Positions 17,042 through 25,385 of a stretch of 64,000 nucleotides of DNA are shown here, in pieces. This DNA is from Kitasatospora viridis (GTDB lineage: Bacteria > Actinomycetota > Actinomycetes > Streptomycetales > Streptomycetaceae). How positions within the stretch are numbered: position 1 is the stretch's first letter; every line of letters begins with the position of its first letter. The translations under genes and the position numbers were made by a program. The stretch is taken from positions 2,875,501 to 2,939,500 of the forward strand of contig NZ_VIWT01000001.1 of assembly GCF_007829815.1 (NCBI RefSeq), read 5' to 3'. Under the pieces are notes generated by a model. It saw nothing but the letters and a program-made list of their open reading frames with translations, was not told the origin of the DNA and searched no databases.

Positions 17042-17794
17042 TCAGGCGGTGCGCTGGCCGGCGAACAGCCTGGCCGCACCGACCCCGTTCAGCACCCGCG
17101 GCCAGTAGCTGCCGAAGACCTCGGCGGTGGCGGCCAGCAGCACGGCGGTGGTGATCGCCACCAGGTGCTCCATGCCGGCCAGGTTCGGTATCGCGATCAC
17201 CTCGGCGACCATCACCACCACCACACCGGTGCCGGTGGCCCAGGCCCGGGTCTTCCAGGCCACGCAGACCGCCAGCGCCACCACGGCGGCCGACGGACCG
17301 GTGTCCCGCAGGTGGGCGACCGAGGACGGGAAGCCGAACAGGTGCTCCGGACCGATCCGCACCCCTATCCGGGCGAACAGCGTGCCGGCCAGCGTGCAGG
17401 CGTAGGCGATCACCACGGTGGCCCGGCGGCCCAGCACGATCTCGGCGATCCCGAAGACCAGCAGCACCTGGGCCAGCGCCCCCCAGACCGGCAGGTCGAG
17501 CGCGGGCACGAACAGCGAGAACGGCGTGCGCAGCAGCGACACGTCCAACGGCTGCGCGGCCTTCACCACGCCGACCCGCTCGACGAGCTGCTCACCGTGC
17601 GGCAGGTGCTGCACGATGCTGAAGGCCAGGATCAACAACGTGGCACCGGTGGCCATCGGTACGGCCGCGAACTTCTTGGTCCGCAGCCGTTCCCACACCG
17701 TGCCGAACAGGGTTCCCCACTCGGCGACGGCGAACCGCTGGACCACTGCCAGCCGCCCCCGTCGCGCGTCCCCCGCGTGGGTCTTCTGATTCAC
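17042..17794 (-). CDS. Rhomboid-like integral membrane protein
   Basis: 250 residues from GTG 17794 (GAGAGAGG 5 nt upstream). At least five hydrophobic helices. GPSAAVVALAVCV and MEHLVAITTAVLL sit where the Ser helix and His helix of rhomboids would be, but the classic GxSG is reduced to GPSA. This matches the rhomboid-like family found beside lysyl-phosphatidylglycerol synthase genes in actinobacteria, as here (the DUF2156 gene ends 18047 on the same strand, 252 bp upstream). Protease activity is doubtful. It may support the lipid-modifying neighbour. Confidence 0.65.
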   Translation of the reverse strand: MNQKTHAGDARRGRLAVVQRFAVAEWGTLFGTVWERLRTKKFAAVPMATGATLLILAFSIVQHLPHGEQLVERVGVVKAAQPLDVSLLRTPFSLFVPALDLPVWGALAQVLLVFGIAEIVLGRRATVVIAYACTLAGTLFARIGVRIGPEHLFGFPSSVAHLRDTGPSAAVVALAVCVAWKTRAWATGTGVVVVMVAEVIAIPNLAGMEHLVAITTAVLLAATAEVFGSYWPRVLNGVGAARLFAGQRTA

Positions 17795-18024
17795 GACAGC
17801 CTCTCTCGTCCGTCTTCGCAATTGCGTCGATCACGGTCCGTTCCCGGGCCCCGAACCCGGTTCGCTTCACTCTCCAGCCTAGGCAGTTGCAACAACCGGC
17901 GACTCGCTCTCGATACCGATATTCCCGTCATCCTCGAGAGGGAGTCGTCACATTCGAAACCCCGTCGGTTGCCCGGGATTCGGTAGGGGCAAACCCCGAT
18001 TCACCCCGTACGGGTCCCCCAGGT

Positions 18025-18046
18025 CCCTCCGCCCCCCGGCGGAGGG
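18025..18046 (-). terminator. Hairpin directly after the DUF2156 gene
   Basis: Nine-bp perfect arms CCCTCCGCC (18025-18033) and GGCGGAGGG (18038-18046), abutting the minus-strand stop codon at 18047. It would act on the minus-strand transcript. Confidence 0.55.
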
Positions 18047-19876
18047 CTACCCCTGCCCGCCGCCTTCCGCCGTGGGCGCCGACGGCTCCGCGGTGAGCGG
18101 GCGCCGGTGCCGGCGACGGAAGAGTGACGGGAGGCTCGGTGCGGTGATGAAGCCCTCCGCACGGGCATTGGCGATGCCGATCCTGGGCAGTTCGCTGCTC
18201 TTCTCGAAGAGCAGGTAGCGGGGCTCCCAGATCGGCCGGTACTTCGCGTTGGCCCGGTACAGCGATTCGATCTGCCACCAGCGGGAGAAGAAGCCGAGCA
18301 CCGAGCGCCAAAGCCGCAGCACCGGACCGGCGCCCAGCTTGGAGCCGCGCTCGAAGACCGAGCGGAACATCGCGAAGTTCAGCGAAACCCGCTCCAGCTG
18401 CAGTTCCTTGCCGCCCTTCTCCAGCAGTTCGATCACCATGAACTCGACCAGCCCGTTCTCGGACTCCCGGTCACGGCGCATCAGGTCCAGTGAGAGGCCC
18501 TTCTCGCCCCACGGCACGAAGCTCAGCAGGGCCCGCAGCCGGCCCTCGCCGTCGTGGCACTCCAGCATCACGCAGCGCCCGTCGGCCACGTCGCCGAGCC
18601 GGCCCAGCGCCATCGAGAAGCCGCGCTCGGTCTGGCCGTCCCGCCAGTGGTCGGCGGCGTCCAGCAGGGCGAACATCTCGGCCTCGGGGATGTCCTCGTG
18701 CCGACGGATCCGGACGGTGTAGCCGGCCCGCTTGACCCGGTTGTAGGCCTGCCGGACCACCCGCATGGCCCGGCCCTCCAGGGAGAACTCGTCCAGCTCG
18801 ACGATCGCCTCGTCGCCCAGCTCCAGCGCGTCCAGCCCGTGCCGGGCGTAGATCACCCCGGCCTCCTCGGAGGCGCCGGTGACGGCGGGCGCCCAGGCGT
18901 GCTCGCGGGCCTCGGCCAGCCAGAGCTCGATCGCGCCGGGCCAGGCCTCCGGGTCGCCGATCGGATCGCCGGAGGCCAGCGAGACCCCGCCGACCACCCG
19001 GTAGGTGACGGCCGCCTTGCCGGTGGGCGAGAAGATCACCGCCTTGTCCCGGCGGGTGGCGAAGTAGCCCAGCGAGTCCCGCTCGCCCTGCCGGTCCAGC
19101 AGCTCGCGCAGCTTGGCCTCGTCCTCGCGGGTGAGCAGCTCCTTGCCGCGCGGGCTGCGGAAGGCCACGTAGAGCACCAGCAGGAAGAGCACCGCGCCCA
19201 TCGCGTTGATGAAGGCGTTCACCCAGTTCGGGACGTTGATCACGTCCAGCACCCGGTCCGAGGGGGTGACCGTGATCATCCGGAAGATCGCGTACCGGAA
19301 CCGGTCGCCGAAGCCCGAGCCGGTCAGGGTGTTGTTGACGTCGACCAGCACCTCGCCGATCAGGCCGCCGACCAGCAGGCCGCCGAGGAAGGTGGCCACC
19401 GCCATCCGCGGGTTGGACCGGTCGCCCTTGGAGGTGAACTCCTTGCGGCCGACCACCAGGCAGAGCATGAACAGGCCGGTCAGCACGGTGGAGAAGTAGT
19501 TGAACGGGTGGCTGTCGTAGTGGTCCTGGCCGGGCACCAGCAGGGCCAGCAGGTAGAGCAGGAAGGTCAGGCCGCCGAGCCCGAAGTTGAAGATCCAGGC
19601 GGCCCGCTTGCGCCGCCGCATCGCCACCGCGAGGAAGAGCGAGAGCACCGCCGTGGCCAGGCCGGCCGTCATCAGGTAGGGCGTGAAGTACTGGCCCTCG
19701 GAGTGGGTGCGCACCGTGTTGCGGAACGGCACGGCGACCACCGCCAGCAGGTTGAGCAGCGCGATCAGCCGCAGGTACCAGACCGTCCCGGCGGCGGCCA
19801 CGGGCCGTATCCGGGCGAGCGGGGAGCGGCGGGGCGCATCCGGGACCGACGGCGGCTGCTTGCTGGTGGAGGACAC
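18047..19876 (-). CDS. Phosphatidylglycerol lysyltransferase-like protein (MprF-type, DUF2156)
   Basis: 609 residues. The N-terminal part (about 25-240) has six or more membrane helices (YLRLIALLNLLAVVAVPFR; AVLSLFLAVAMRRR; FLGGLLVGGLIGEVLVDVN). The C-terminal cytosolic part is the double-GNAT-fold DUF2156 domain: DSLGYFATRRDKAVIFSPTG, YRVVGGVSLASGDPIGDPEAW, LRALLSFVPWGEKGLSLDLMRRD. MprF enzymes move an aminoacyl group from aminoacyl-tRNA to phosphatidylglycerol, making the membrane less anionic and resistant to cationic peptides. Which amino acid is used cannot be told. GTG 19876 has only a weak ribosome binding site. It is divergent from the two-component genes at 20063. Confidence 0.85.
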   Translation of the reverse strand: MSSTSKQPPSVPDAPRRSPLARIRPVAAAGTVWYLRLIALLNLLAVVAVPFRNTVRTHSEGQYFTPYLMTAGLATAVLSLFLAVAMRRRKRAAWIFNFGLGGLTFLLYLLALLVPGQDHYDSHPFNYFSTVLTGLFMLCLVVGRKEFTSKGDRSNPRMAVATFLGGLLVGGLIGEVLVDVNNTLTGSGFGDRFRYAIFRMITVTPSDRVLDVINVPNWVNAFINAMGAVLFLLVLYVAFRSPRGKELLTREDEAKLRELLDRQGERDSLGYFATRRDKAVIFSPTGKAAVTYRVVGGVSLASGDPIGDPEAWPGAIELWLAEAREHAWAPAVTGASEEAGVIYARHGLDALELGDEAIVELDEFSLEGRAMRVVRQAYNRVKRAGYTVRIRRHEDIPEAEMFALLDAADHWRDGQTERGFSMALGRLGDVADGRCVMLECHDGEGRLRALLSFVPWGEKGLSLDLMRRDRESENGLVEFMVIELLEKGGKELQLERVSLNFAMFRSVFERGSKLGAGPVLRLWRSVLGFFSRWWQIESLYRANAKYRPIWEPRYLLFEKSSELPRIGIANARAEGFITAPSLPSLFRRRHRRPLTAEPSAPTAEGGGQG

Positions 19877-20062
19877 GGGTTCAATTCCAAACGATCAGGT
19901 CGGGGCGCGCATCCGCACCTGGTGGCGCGTCATCCATCGTGGCTCACACGGGAACCGGTGCGCGTGATGCGGGCAGTGGATTCGGCCCCCGCCGATCGGC
20001 GGGGGTGGCAACCGTCCGAAGCCCTACGCTCGTCCCGTGCACGGAGACGAGGAGGAGCCGGC

Positions 20063-20725
20063 GTGGAACCGATCCGAGTGCTGATCGTGGATGACGAGCT
20101 GTTGGTCCGCTCCGGCCTGGGGATGATCATCGGATCGGCCCCCGACCTGCGGCTGGTCGGCGCCTGCTCCGGCGGCGAGGCGGAGGAGCAGACCAGGCGG
20201 CTGCGGCCGCACGTGGTGCTGCTCGACGTCCGGATGCCCGACCTGGACGGGCTCTCGGTGCTCCGGCTGCTGCGGGCGCTGCCCGACCCGCCGGCCGTCT
20301 CGATGCTCACCACCTTCGACACCGACGAGTACATCGGCACCGCGCTGCGCGGCGGCGCCGCCGGGTTCCTGCTCAAGGACACCGCGCCGGACCAGCTGGT
20401 CCACGCGGTCCGGGTGCTGGCCGGCGGCGGCTCGATGCTCTCGCCCGCGGTCACCAGAACCGTGATCGGCGGCTACGTCGAGGGCGGCGGGCCGGACGCC
20501 GACGCGCTCGCCCTGGTCCGCACCCTGACCGGGCGGGAGCTGGACGTGCTGGCGCTGCTCGGCGAGGGCCTGGCCAACGCGGAGATCGCCGACCGGCTCT
20601 TCCTCGGCACCGGCACGGTCAAGGACCACATCAGCGCGATCCTCGGCAAGCTCCGCGCGGCCAACCGGGTCCAGGCCGCGGTGATCGCGCACCGCGCCGG
20701 GCTGGTCCGGCCCCCGCAGCGGTGA
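20063..20725 (+). CDS. NarL/FixJ-family response regulator
   Basis: 220 residues. Receiver domain with VLIVDDELLV, phosphoacceptor D55 (VVLLDVRMPDLDG), T in MLTTFD and K in FLLKDTAP. C-terminal LuxR-type HTH (LTGRELDVLALLGEGLANAE, then IADRLFLGTGTVKDHIS). GTG 20063 has GAGGAGGAG 5 nt upstream. The stop overlaps the GTG of the sensor kinase gene, so the two are translationally coupled. Divergent neighbours (MprF-like and rhomboid-like genes) suggest an envelope-stress role, which is inference only. Confidence 0.93.
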   Translation: MEPIRVLIVDDELLVRSGLGMIIGSAPDLRLVGACSGGEAEEQTRRLRPHVVLLDVRMPDLDGLSVLRLLRALPDPPAVSMLTTFDTDEYIGTALRGGAAGFLLKDTAPDQLVHAVRVLAGGGSMLSPAVTRTVIGGYVEGGGPDADALALVRTLTGRELDVLALLGEGLANAEIADRLFLGTGTVKDHISAILGKLRAANRVQAAVIAHRAGLVRPPQR

Positions 20726-21894
20726 GCGCGCGCCCGCCCGCCGCCGGGTCCGCCCGGCGGCCCGCCCGCGCCGGCCACTGGGCGGCGCTGCTGCTCCCGG
20801 TGGCGACGGCGCTGCTGGAGGGCTGGCTGCTGGACCACAACACGGTCTGGTGGAAGACCTGGCTGAACTGCGCGGGCGCCGCGGGGCTGCTGCTGCGCAC
20901 CAGGTGGCCGCTGGTCTCGATGGCGCTGGCCCTGCCGGGCACCTTCTACACGGACAGCTGGATCGCCTCCGGGACGGCGCTCTACTCGGTCGCCGCGCAG
21001 CGCCGGCGGCCCGCCGCCGCGGTGGTCTGCGGTGCGGCCTTCGCGCTCGCCGACTACTTCACCTGGTCCGAGTCCGGACCCAGCTCCGGGATCGACCCGT
21101 TCTCGCTCACCCAGTCCAACGGGCTGGCGATGATGCAGTCGCTGCTGCTCGGCACCGCGCCGGTGGCGGTCGGCTGGCTGGCCCGCACCCGCCGGGAGCT
21201 GACGGTCCGACTGGCCGAGCTGACCCGGGGCCAGCAGCGCGAGGCCCGGCTGCTGGCCGAGCGGGTGCTGGCCACCGAGCGGGCCAGGCTGGCCCGGGAG
21301 ATGCACGACGTGGTCTCGCACCAGGTCAGCCTGATCAGCGTGCAGGCCGGCGGACTGCAGGTGTCCACCACCGATCCGGCGGCCGAGCGGACCGCGCGGA
21401 CCATCCGGGAGCTCTCGGTGCGGACCCTGCAGGAGCTGCGGCAGATGGTCGGGGTGCTGCGGGCGGCCGGCCCCGCCGTGCCGGACGGCTCGCCGCCCCC
21501 GCCGCAGCCCCGGCTGGCCGACCTGCCCCGGCTGATCGAGGACAGCGGGCTGTGCACCGAGGTGGAACTGCCGCCGGGCGGGCAGGAGTGGCCGGAGCCG
21601 GTGCAGCGGGCCGCCTACCGGACGGTGCAGGAGGCGCTCACCAACATCAGCAAGCACGCGCCGGGGGCGCGGGTGCGGGTGACGGTGCGTGACGAGGGGG
21701 AGCGGCTGCTGGTCGAGGTGCGCAACGGGCCGGCCCCGGCCTCGGTGCCCGCCCCGGGGCTGCCGGGCGGCGGCCACGGGCTGGTCGGGCTTCGCGAGCG
21801 CGCCCAACTGCTCGGCGGCACGCTGACCGCCGGGCCGACCCTGGACGCGGGGTTCACCGTCCGTGCCGAGCTCCCGGCTGGGCCGTGCGGGTGA
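20722..21894 (+). CDS. Two-component sensor histidine kinase (HisKA_3 family)
   Basis: 390 residues. The N-terminal sensor part has about four to five membrane helices (WAALLLPVATALLEGWLL; LVSMALALPGTFY; AAAVVCGAAFALADYF; LLLGTAPVAVGWLA). A dimerisation region follows with phosphoacceptor H195 (ARLAREMHDVVSHQVSLISV), then an HATPase_c domain with VQEALTNISKHAPGA and GGGHGLVGLRERAQLLGG. It starts inside the response-regulator stop codon (GTGA). No large extracellular sensing domain is present, so it probably senses the membrane itself. Confidence 0.93.
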   Translation: MSARPPAAGSARRPARAGHWAALLLPVATALLEGWLLDHNTVWWKTWLNCAGAAGLLLRTRWPLVSMALALPGTFYTDSWIASGTALYSVAAQRRRPAAAVVCGAAFALADYFTWSESGPSSGIDPFSLTQSNGLAMMQSLLLGTAPVAVGWLARTRRELTVRLAELTRGQQREARLLAERVLATERARLAREMHDVVSHQVSLISVQAGGLQVSTTDPAAERTARTIRELSVRTLQELRQMVGVLRAAGPAVPDGSPPPPQPRLADLPRLIEDSGLCTEVELPPGGQEWPEPVQRAAYRTVQEALTNISKHAPGARVRVTVRDEGERLLVEVRNGPAPASVPAPGLPGGGHGLVGLRERAQLLGGTLTAGPTLDAGFTVRAELPAGPCG

Positions 21895-22035
21895 CTTGGC
21901 GGCACTAGCGGGTGGTGCAACCGGCGAAATCGGATGCAAAGACGAAGAGTGACCAGTGGAACACTTTCGGCCAACGACGGTCGCAGGTGGTCCTCGTGTG
22001 AACTCGTTCGATCCCGCAAGGAATTGGAGAACCCC

Positions 22036-22275
22036 ATGAAGGACTTCCGCAGGGCCCTGGTGCTGACCTGCGCCGCAGGCGCGCTCGTGCTGGGCGGCGC
22101 CGGCGCCGCCGCGGCCGATGCGAACGCCACGGGTGTCGCGATCGGCTCGCCCGGCGTGCTGTCCGGCAACGTCATCCAGATCCCGATCCACATCCCGATC
22201 AACATCTGCGGGAACTCGATCGGCGTGGTCAGCATCGCGAACCCGGCCTTCGGCAACACCTGCATCAACGCCTGA
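22036..22275 (+). CDS. Short chaplin (aerial-hypha surface protein)
   Basis: 79 residues. Signal peptide (RRALVLTCAAGALVLGGAGA, cleavage near residue 27), then one chaplin domain: GSPGVLSGNVIQIPIHIPIN, C58, AFGNTC with C76. The two cysteines are the usual disulfide pair. Short chaplins lack a sorting signal and assemble into amyloid-like films on aerial hyphae, often anchored by long, sortase-linked chaplins. GGAGA lies about 6 nt before the ATG. No other chaplin gene is in the window. A hairpin terminator follows. Confidence 0.95.
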   Translation: MKDFRRALVLTCAAGALVLGGAGAAAADANATGVAIGSPGVLSGNVIQIPIHIPINICGNSIGVVSIANPAFGNTCINA

Positions 22276-22288
22276 TCCCGGGCGTCCC

Positions 22289-22319
22289 GGCCGGCCCCGT
22301 CCTCAGGACGGGGCCGGCC
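22289..22319. terminator. Hairpin terminator between chaplin and recombinase-like genes
   Basis: Fourteen-bp perfect arms (22289-22302, 22306-22319) with a 3-nt loop. The minus-strand stop codon (22303-22305) is itself the loop, so the hairpin serves the chaplin transcript and overlaps the 3' end of the convergent gene. Confidence 0.75.
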
Positions 22320-23148
22320 CCCGTTCGCCCGCCCCCGCCAGCCGCAGCTGACGCAGCGTCCAGCCGCGCCCCGCCGGGTCCAGCTCCCGGGTCGCCGCCG
22401 CGAACAGCTCCGCCGCCCGCCGGTAGGAGAGCCGCCCACGCCCCGTCAGCGGGCAGCGGTCCCGGGCCGGGACGCCCGCCGGCGCCCGGCGGTCCGTCAG
22501 GAAGAGCGGCCCGCCCGCCCGGCTGACCAGCAGCAGCGGCAGCAACCGGGCCGTGCCCGCGCCCCAGGCCAGCTCGGCGGCCCGCCCCCGGCCGTGCCGC
22601 GCGGTGGCGTCGAGGTCGGCCACGTCGAGCGCCAGCAGCCGCTCGACCGGCGCGCCCGACTCGTACACCAGGTGCCAGCAGACCTGGTCGCGCAGCGCCG
22701 CCGGCAGCGCCAGCACCGCCCGCGCCTGCTCCCCGGTGAGCGCCGTCGGCCCAACCGGGGGCAGCGCCGGACCGGCCAGCCCGTCGTCGGCCAGCAGCGC
22801 CCCGGCCAGCCAGCCCCGCTCCCGCCACCAGGTCAGCGCCGCGCGCAGCGCGGACAGCTCCCGCCGCACCGTGCGCGGCTCGGCCTCCAGCGCCCGCCGC
22901 GCCAGCGCCGCGCGCAGCCGGTCGGCCGCCCGCGGATCGTCCAGCAGCGCCAGCGGCAGCACCGGCGGCGCCGCCCGCCGCCGCCCTTGCCCGCCGGGCG
23001 CCGGCCGCCCGGCCAGCGCCCAGGCCCAGGTGTCCAGCGCGATCCGGTAGACCCGCCGCGAACCGTCCCCCAGGCCGGCCGCCGCCAGGTACCGCTCGAC
23101 CGCGACCGCGTATTCCACCGGAGCGGTTTCCCGCAGTAAATCACTCAT
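22303..23148 (-). CDS. Degenerate tyrosine-recombinase-like protein
   Basis: 281 residues from ATG 23148. The N-terminal third looks like the core-binding domain of tyrosine recombinases (VAVERYLAAAGLGDGSRRVY, RELSALRAALTWWRERGW). The middle follows the catalytic-domain pattern (LTGEQARAVLALPAALRDQV, then YESGAPVERLLALDVADLD), but the first catalytic Arg (normally GxR) is missing. The HxxR box reads TLRQLR, and the protein ends before any catalytic Tyr. It probably binds DNA without recombining it, or is decaying. Codon 4 (23137-23139) is TTA, the rare Streptomyces codon read by bldA tRNA. Confidence 0.6.
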   Translation of the reverse strand: MSDLLRETAPVEYAVAVERYLAAAGLGDGSRRVYRIALDTWAWALAGRPAPGGQGRRRAAPPVLPLALLDDPRAADRLRAALARRALEAEPRTVRRELSALRAALTWWRERGWLAGALLADDGLAGPALPPVGPTALTGEQARAVLALPAALRDQVCWHLVYESGAPVERLLALDVADLDATARHGRGRAAELAWGAGTARLLPLLLVSRAGGPLFLTDRRAPAGVPARDRCPLTGRGRLSYRRAAELFAAATRELDPAGRGWTLRQLRLAGAGERGPAPS

Positions 23149-23285
23149 TCCAAAACCCCCGTTCGGCCAGTTCAGAAGCAATTTACTGCGCCCTGTCACT
23201 GCTCGCGCCGAATTGACACCAGAAAACTCAACTTTCGTGCCCGAACCCCTTGTCCGAGGATCCCGCCAAGGGCACGCTGCTGCCC

Positions 23286-24512
23286 ATGACCACCGCGCTG
23301 CGCGCACCCGGCGCGCCCTCCACGCTCGCCCTCTTACGGCAGGAACCGGATTTCCGCCGCTTCCTCACCGGCTACGCGACCTCGCTGCTCGGCTCCGCGA
23401 TGGCCCCGGTCGCGCTCGCCTTCGCGCTGCTGCGCGAACCCGGCGGCGCGGACGCCCTCGGCTGGGTGCTCACCGCCCGGATCCTGCCGATGGTGCTGGT
23501 GCTGCTGCTCGGCGGCGCCGCCGCCGACCGGCTGGGCGGACGCCGGGTGATGCTCGCCGCCGACGCGGTGCGCTGCCTGGCCCAGGCCGGCTTCGCCGCG
23601 GCCCTGCTCACCGGCCGCCCGCCGCTCTGGCCACTGCTGGTGCTGGCGGCCGCCGGCGGCGTCGGCGAGGCCGTCTTCAACCCGGCGCTGACCGCGCTGA
23701 TCCCCCGGCTCACCCCGCCCGCGCAGCTGGCCCGGGCCAACGCCCTGCTCACCCTGGCCCGCTCCACCGCCTCGGTGGCCGGCCCGGCCGCGGCCGGGGT
23801 GCTGACCGCCTGGGCCGGCCCCGGCACGGTGCTCGCACTGGACGCCGCCAGCTACGCGGCCAGCCTCTTCGCGCTGGCCCGACTGACCGTCAGCACGGCG
23901 CCGCACCCGGCCGGTCCCAGCCTGCTGAGCGAACTGCGCGAGGGCTGGGGCGAGTTCCGCTCGCACGGCTGGCTCTGGGCCGGCTGCCTGCACGCCTGCT
24001 TCCTCAACCTGGTGCTGTGGGCGCCCTTCCTGGTGCTCGGCCCGGTCTGCGCCGCGCACCAGCTGGGCGGCGCCCGGGGCTGGGGGCTGGTGATGGGGTG
24101 CTTCGGGGCCGGCTCGGTGCTGGGCTCGCTCGGGCTGCTGCGCCGCGACCCGCGCCGCCCGGTGCTCTGGTCCACCGTGGCGATGTTCGGCTTCGCGCTG
24201 CCCCCGGCCGTGCTGGCCGCCCGCACCGGGCTGCCCTGGGTCTGCGCGGCCGCCGTGCTGGCCGGCCTCGGATCGGCGGTCGGGCAGAGCCTGGGCGGCC
24301 TGGCCCTGCAGCGGCTGGTCCCGGAGCGGGTGCGGGCCAGGGTGGCCGCCTACGAGAGCCTCGGCTCCTTCGCCCTGGGCCCCGTCGGCCTGGCCCTGGC
24401 CGGCCCGGTGGCCGCGCTGCTGGGCACCGGCACGGTGCTCGCGGCCGGCGCGGTCGGGCAGCTGGCGGTGACGGCGGCGGTACTCAGCCTCCGTTCGGTC
24501 CGGACGAACTGA
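23286..24512 (+). CDS. Major facilitator superfamily exporter
   Basis: About 408 residues from ATG 23286, with 10-12 hydrophobic helices. The loop 2-3 motif is recognisable (GGAAADRLGGRRVMLAADAVR), and NPALTALIPRLTPPAQLARA is typical of the MFS_3/enterobactin-exporter-like branch. The substrate is unknown. Codon 17 (23334-23336) is TTA, so expression probably depends on the bldA leucyl-tRNA and comes on late in development. It is divergent from the recombinase-like gene, which also has an early TTA. The 3' end overlaps the convergent hydrolase gene by 29 bp. An upstream TTG start (23250) is possible. Confidence 0.85.
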   Translation: MTTALRAPGAPSTLALLRQEPDFRRFLTGYATSLLGSAMAPVALAFALLREPGGADALGWVLTARILPMVLVLLLGGAAADRLGGRRVMLAADAVRCLAQAGFAAALLTGRPPLWPLLVLAAAGGVGEAVFNPALTALIPRLTPPAQLARANALLTLARSTASVAGPAAAGVLTAWAGPGTVLALDAASYAASLFALARLTVSTAPHPAGPSLLSELREGWGEFRSHGWLWAGCLHACFLNLVLWAPFLVLGPVCAAHQLGGARGWGLVMGCFGAGSVLGSLGLLRRDPRRPVLWSTVAMFGFALPPAVLAARTGLPWVCAAAVLAGLGSAVGQSLGGLALQRLVPERVRARVAAYESLGSFALGPVGLALAGPVAALLGTGTVLAAGAVGQLAVTAAVLSLRSVRTN

Positions 24513-25227
24513 CGCCGGGCCGGCCCCGGGCGGGCAGCGCGATCCGCAGCCCCTCGCCGTCCGCCCCGCGCAGCGCCAGCGCCGCGGCCACCGGGCCGGG
24601 CACCGGCCGCAGCCCGAGCAGCGCCGCCACCAGGCCGGCCGTGCCGCGCTGCCAGTCGCCCCGGCGCCGCAGCATCGCGTGGTCGCCGCCGGCCACCTCG
24701 ATGCCGGCCACGGCCGCTCCGGCGGCCCGCGCCCGGGCGTCGAAGGCCCGGGTGGCCGCCGGATCGGTCACCGTGTCCCGGTCGCCGTGCAGGGTCACCA
24801 GGGTCCGCCCGGCCAGTTGCTCGCACGGCTCCGCGGCGGGGACCCAGGGGGCCAGCGCGACCACGGCGGTGACCGCCCGGTGCCCGGCCGCCCGCAGCGC
24901 CGCCCGGCCGCCCATCGAGTGGCCGACCAGCAGCACCGGCACCGGTCCGAACCGCTCGGCCACGGCGTCCAGCGCGGCCAGCGCGTCCTGCGCGGCGTCC
25001 GCCCGCTCCCCGTTCCAGCCCCGGTGGCGGTAGCGGAGCTGCCCGATGGCGACCGCGCCGTCCGCCGTGGCCCGGCGCAGCGGCGGCCGGAAGGCGGCCA
25101 TCCGCAGCGCCGCGGGCTGCCAGGGCCGGGCCGGCCCCCTCCCGTGCTCCTGGCCGCCGTGCAGCAGCAGCACCACCGCACGTGCCCCGTCCGCGGGCAC
25201 GTACCCCCAGTGCAGTAGCCCCGTCAC
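24484..25227 (-). CDS. Alpha/beta hydrolase
   Basis: About 247 residues from GTG 25227. That start is preferred over ATGs at 25266/25269 because AAGGCAGGACAGG precedes it and VTGLLHWGYVPADG looks like a natural N-terminus. VLLLHGGQEHG supplies the oxyanion loop, LLVGHSMGGRAAL holds the nucleophile Ser in GHSMG, VTLHGDRDTVTDP the acid and AGGDHAMLRR the His, so the triad is complete. It is similar to dienelactone-hydrolase-like esterases. The substrate is unknown. Confidence 0.82.
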   Translation of the reverse strand: MTGLLHWGYVPADGARAVVLLLHGGQEHGRGPARPWQPAALRMAAFRPPLRRATADGAVAIGQLRYRHRGWNGERADAAQDALAALDAVAERFGPVPVLLVGHSMGGRAALRAAGHRAVTAVVALAPWVPAAEPCEQLAGRTLVTLHGDRDTVTDPAATRAFDARARAAGAAVAGIEVAGGDHAMLRRRGDWQRGTAGLVAALLGLRPVPGPVAAALALRGADGEGLRIALPARGRPGVSSSGPNGG

Positions 25228-25385
25228 CCCTGTCCTGCCTTCCACCTGTTGCCTCGACCCGGACATCATCCGCGTACGACCGGACAACTGTTGATCAATT
25301 ACGGTCAGCAGCCCGGCATGCACCCGCCATCTCCCTACCCTCGGAGACAGCACGACGATCACCTCACCAGCACCTGGAGGTCCCG

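Noticed and set aside
13936..17079. 1047-codon minus-strand frame opposite the SpoIIE-type gene
   Set aside because: Low-complexity shadow (Gly/Arg/Gln/Val/Ala) of the clear PAS-GAF-PP2C-HATPase gene on the plus strand.
22036..22275. Long chaplin anchored by the class E sortases in this window
   Set aside because: Only one chaplin domain and no LAXTG-like motif or C-terminal helix; it is a short chaplin.
22303..23148. Integrase of an integrative element with att sites
   Set aside because: Catalytic residues are missing, no tRNA gene adjoins it, and no flanking direct repeats are visible.
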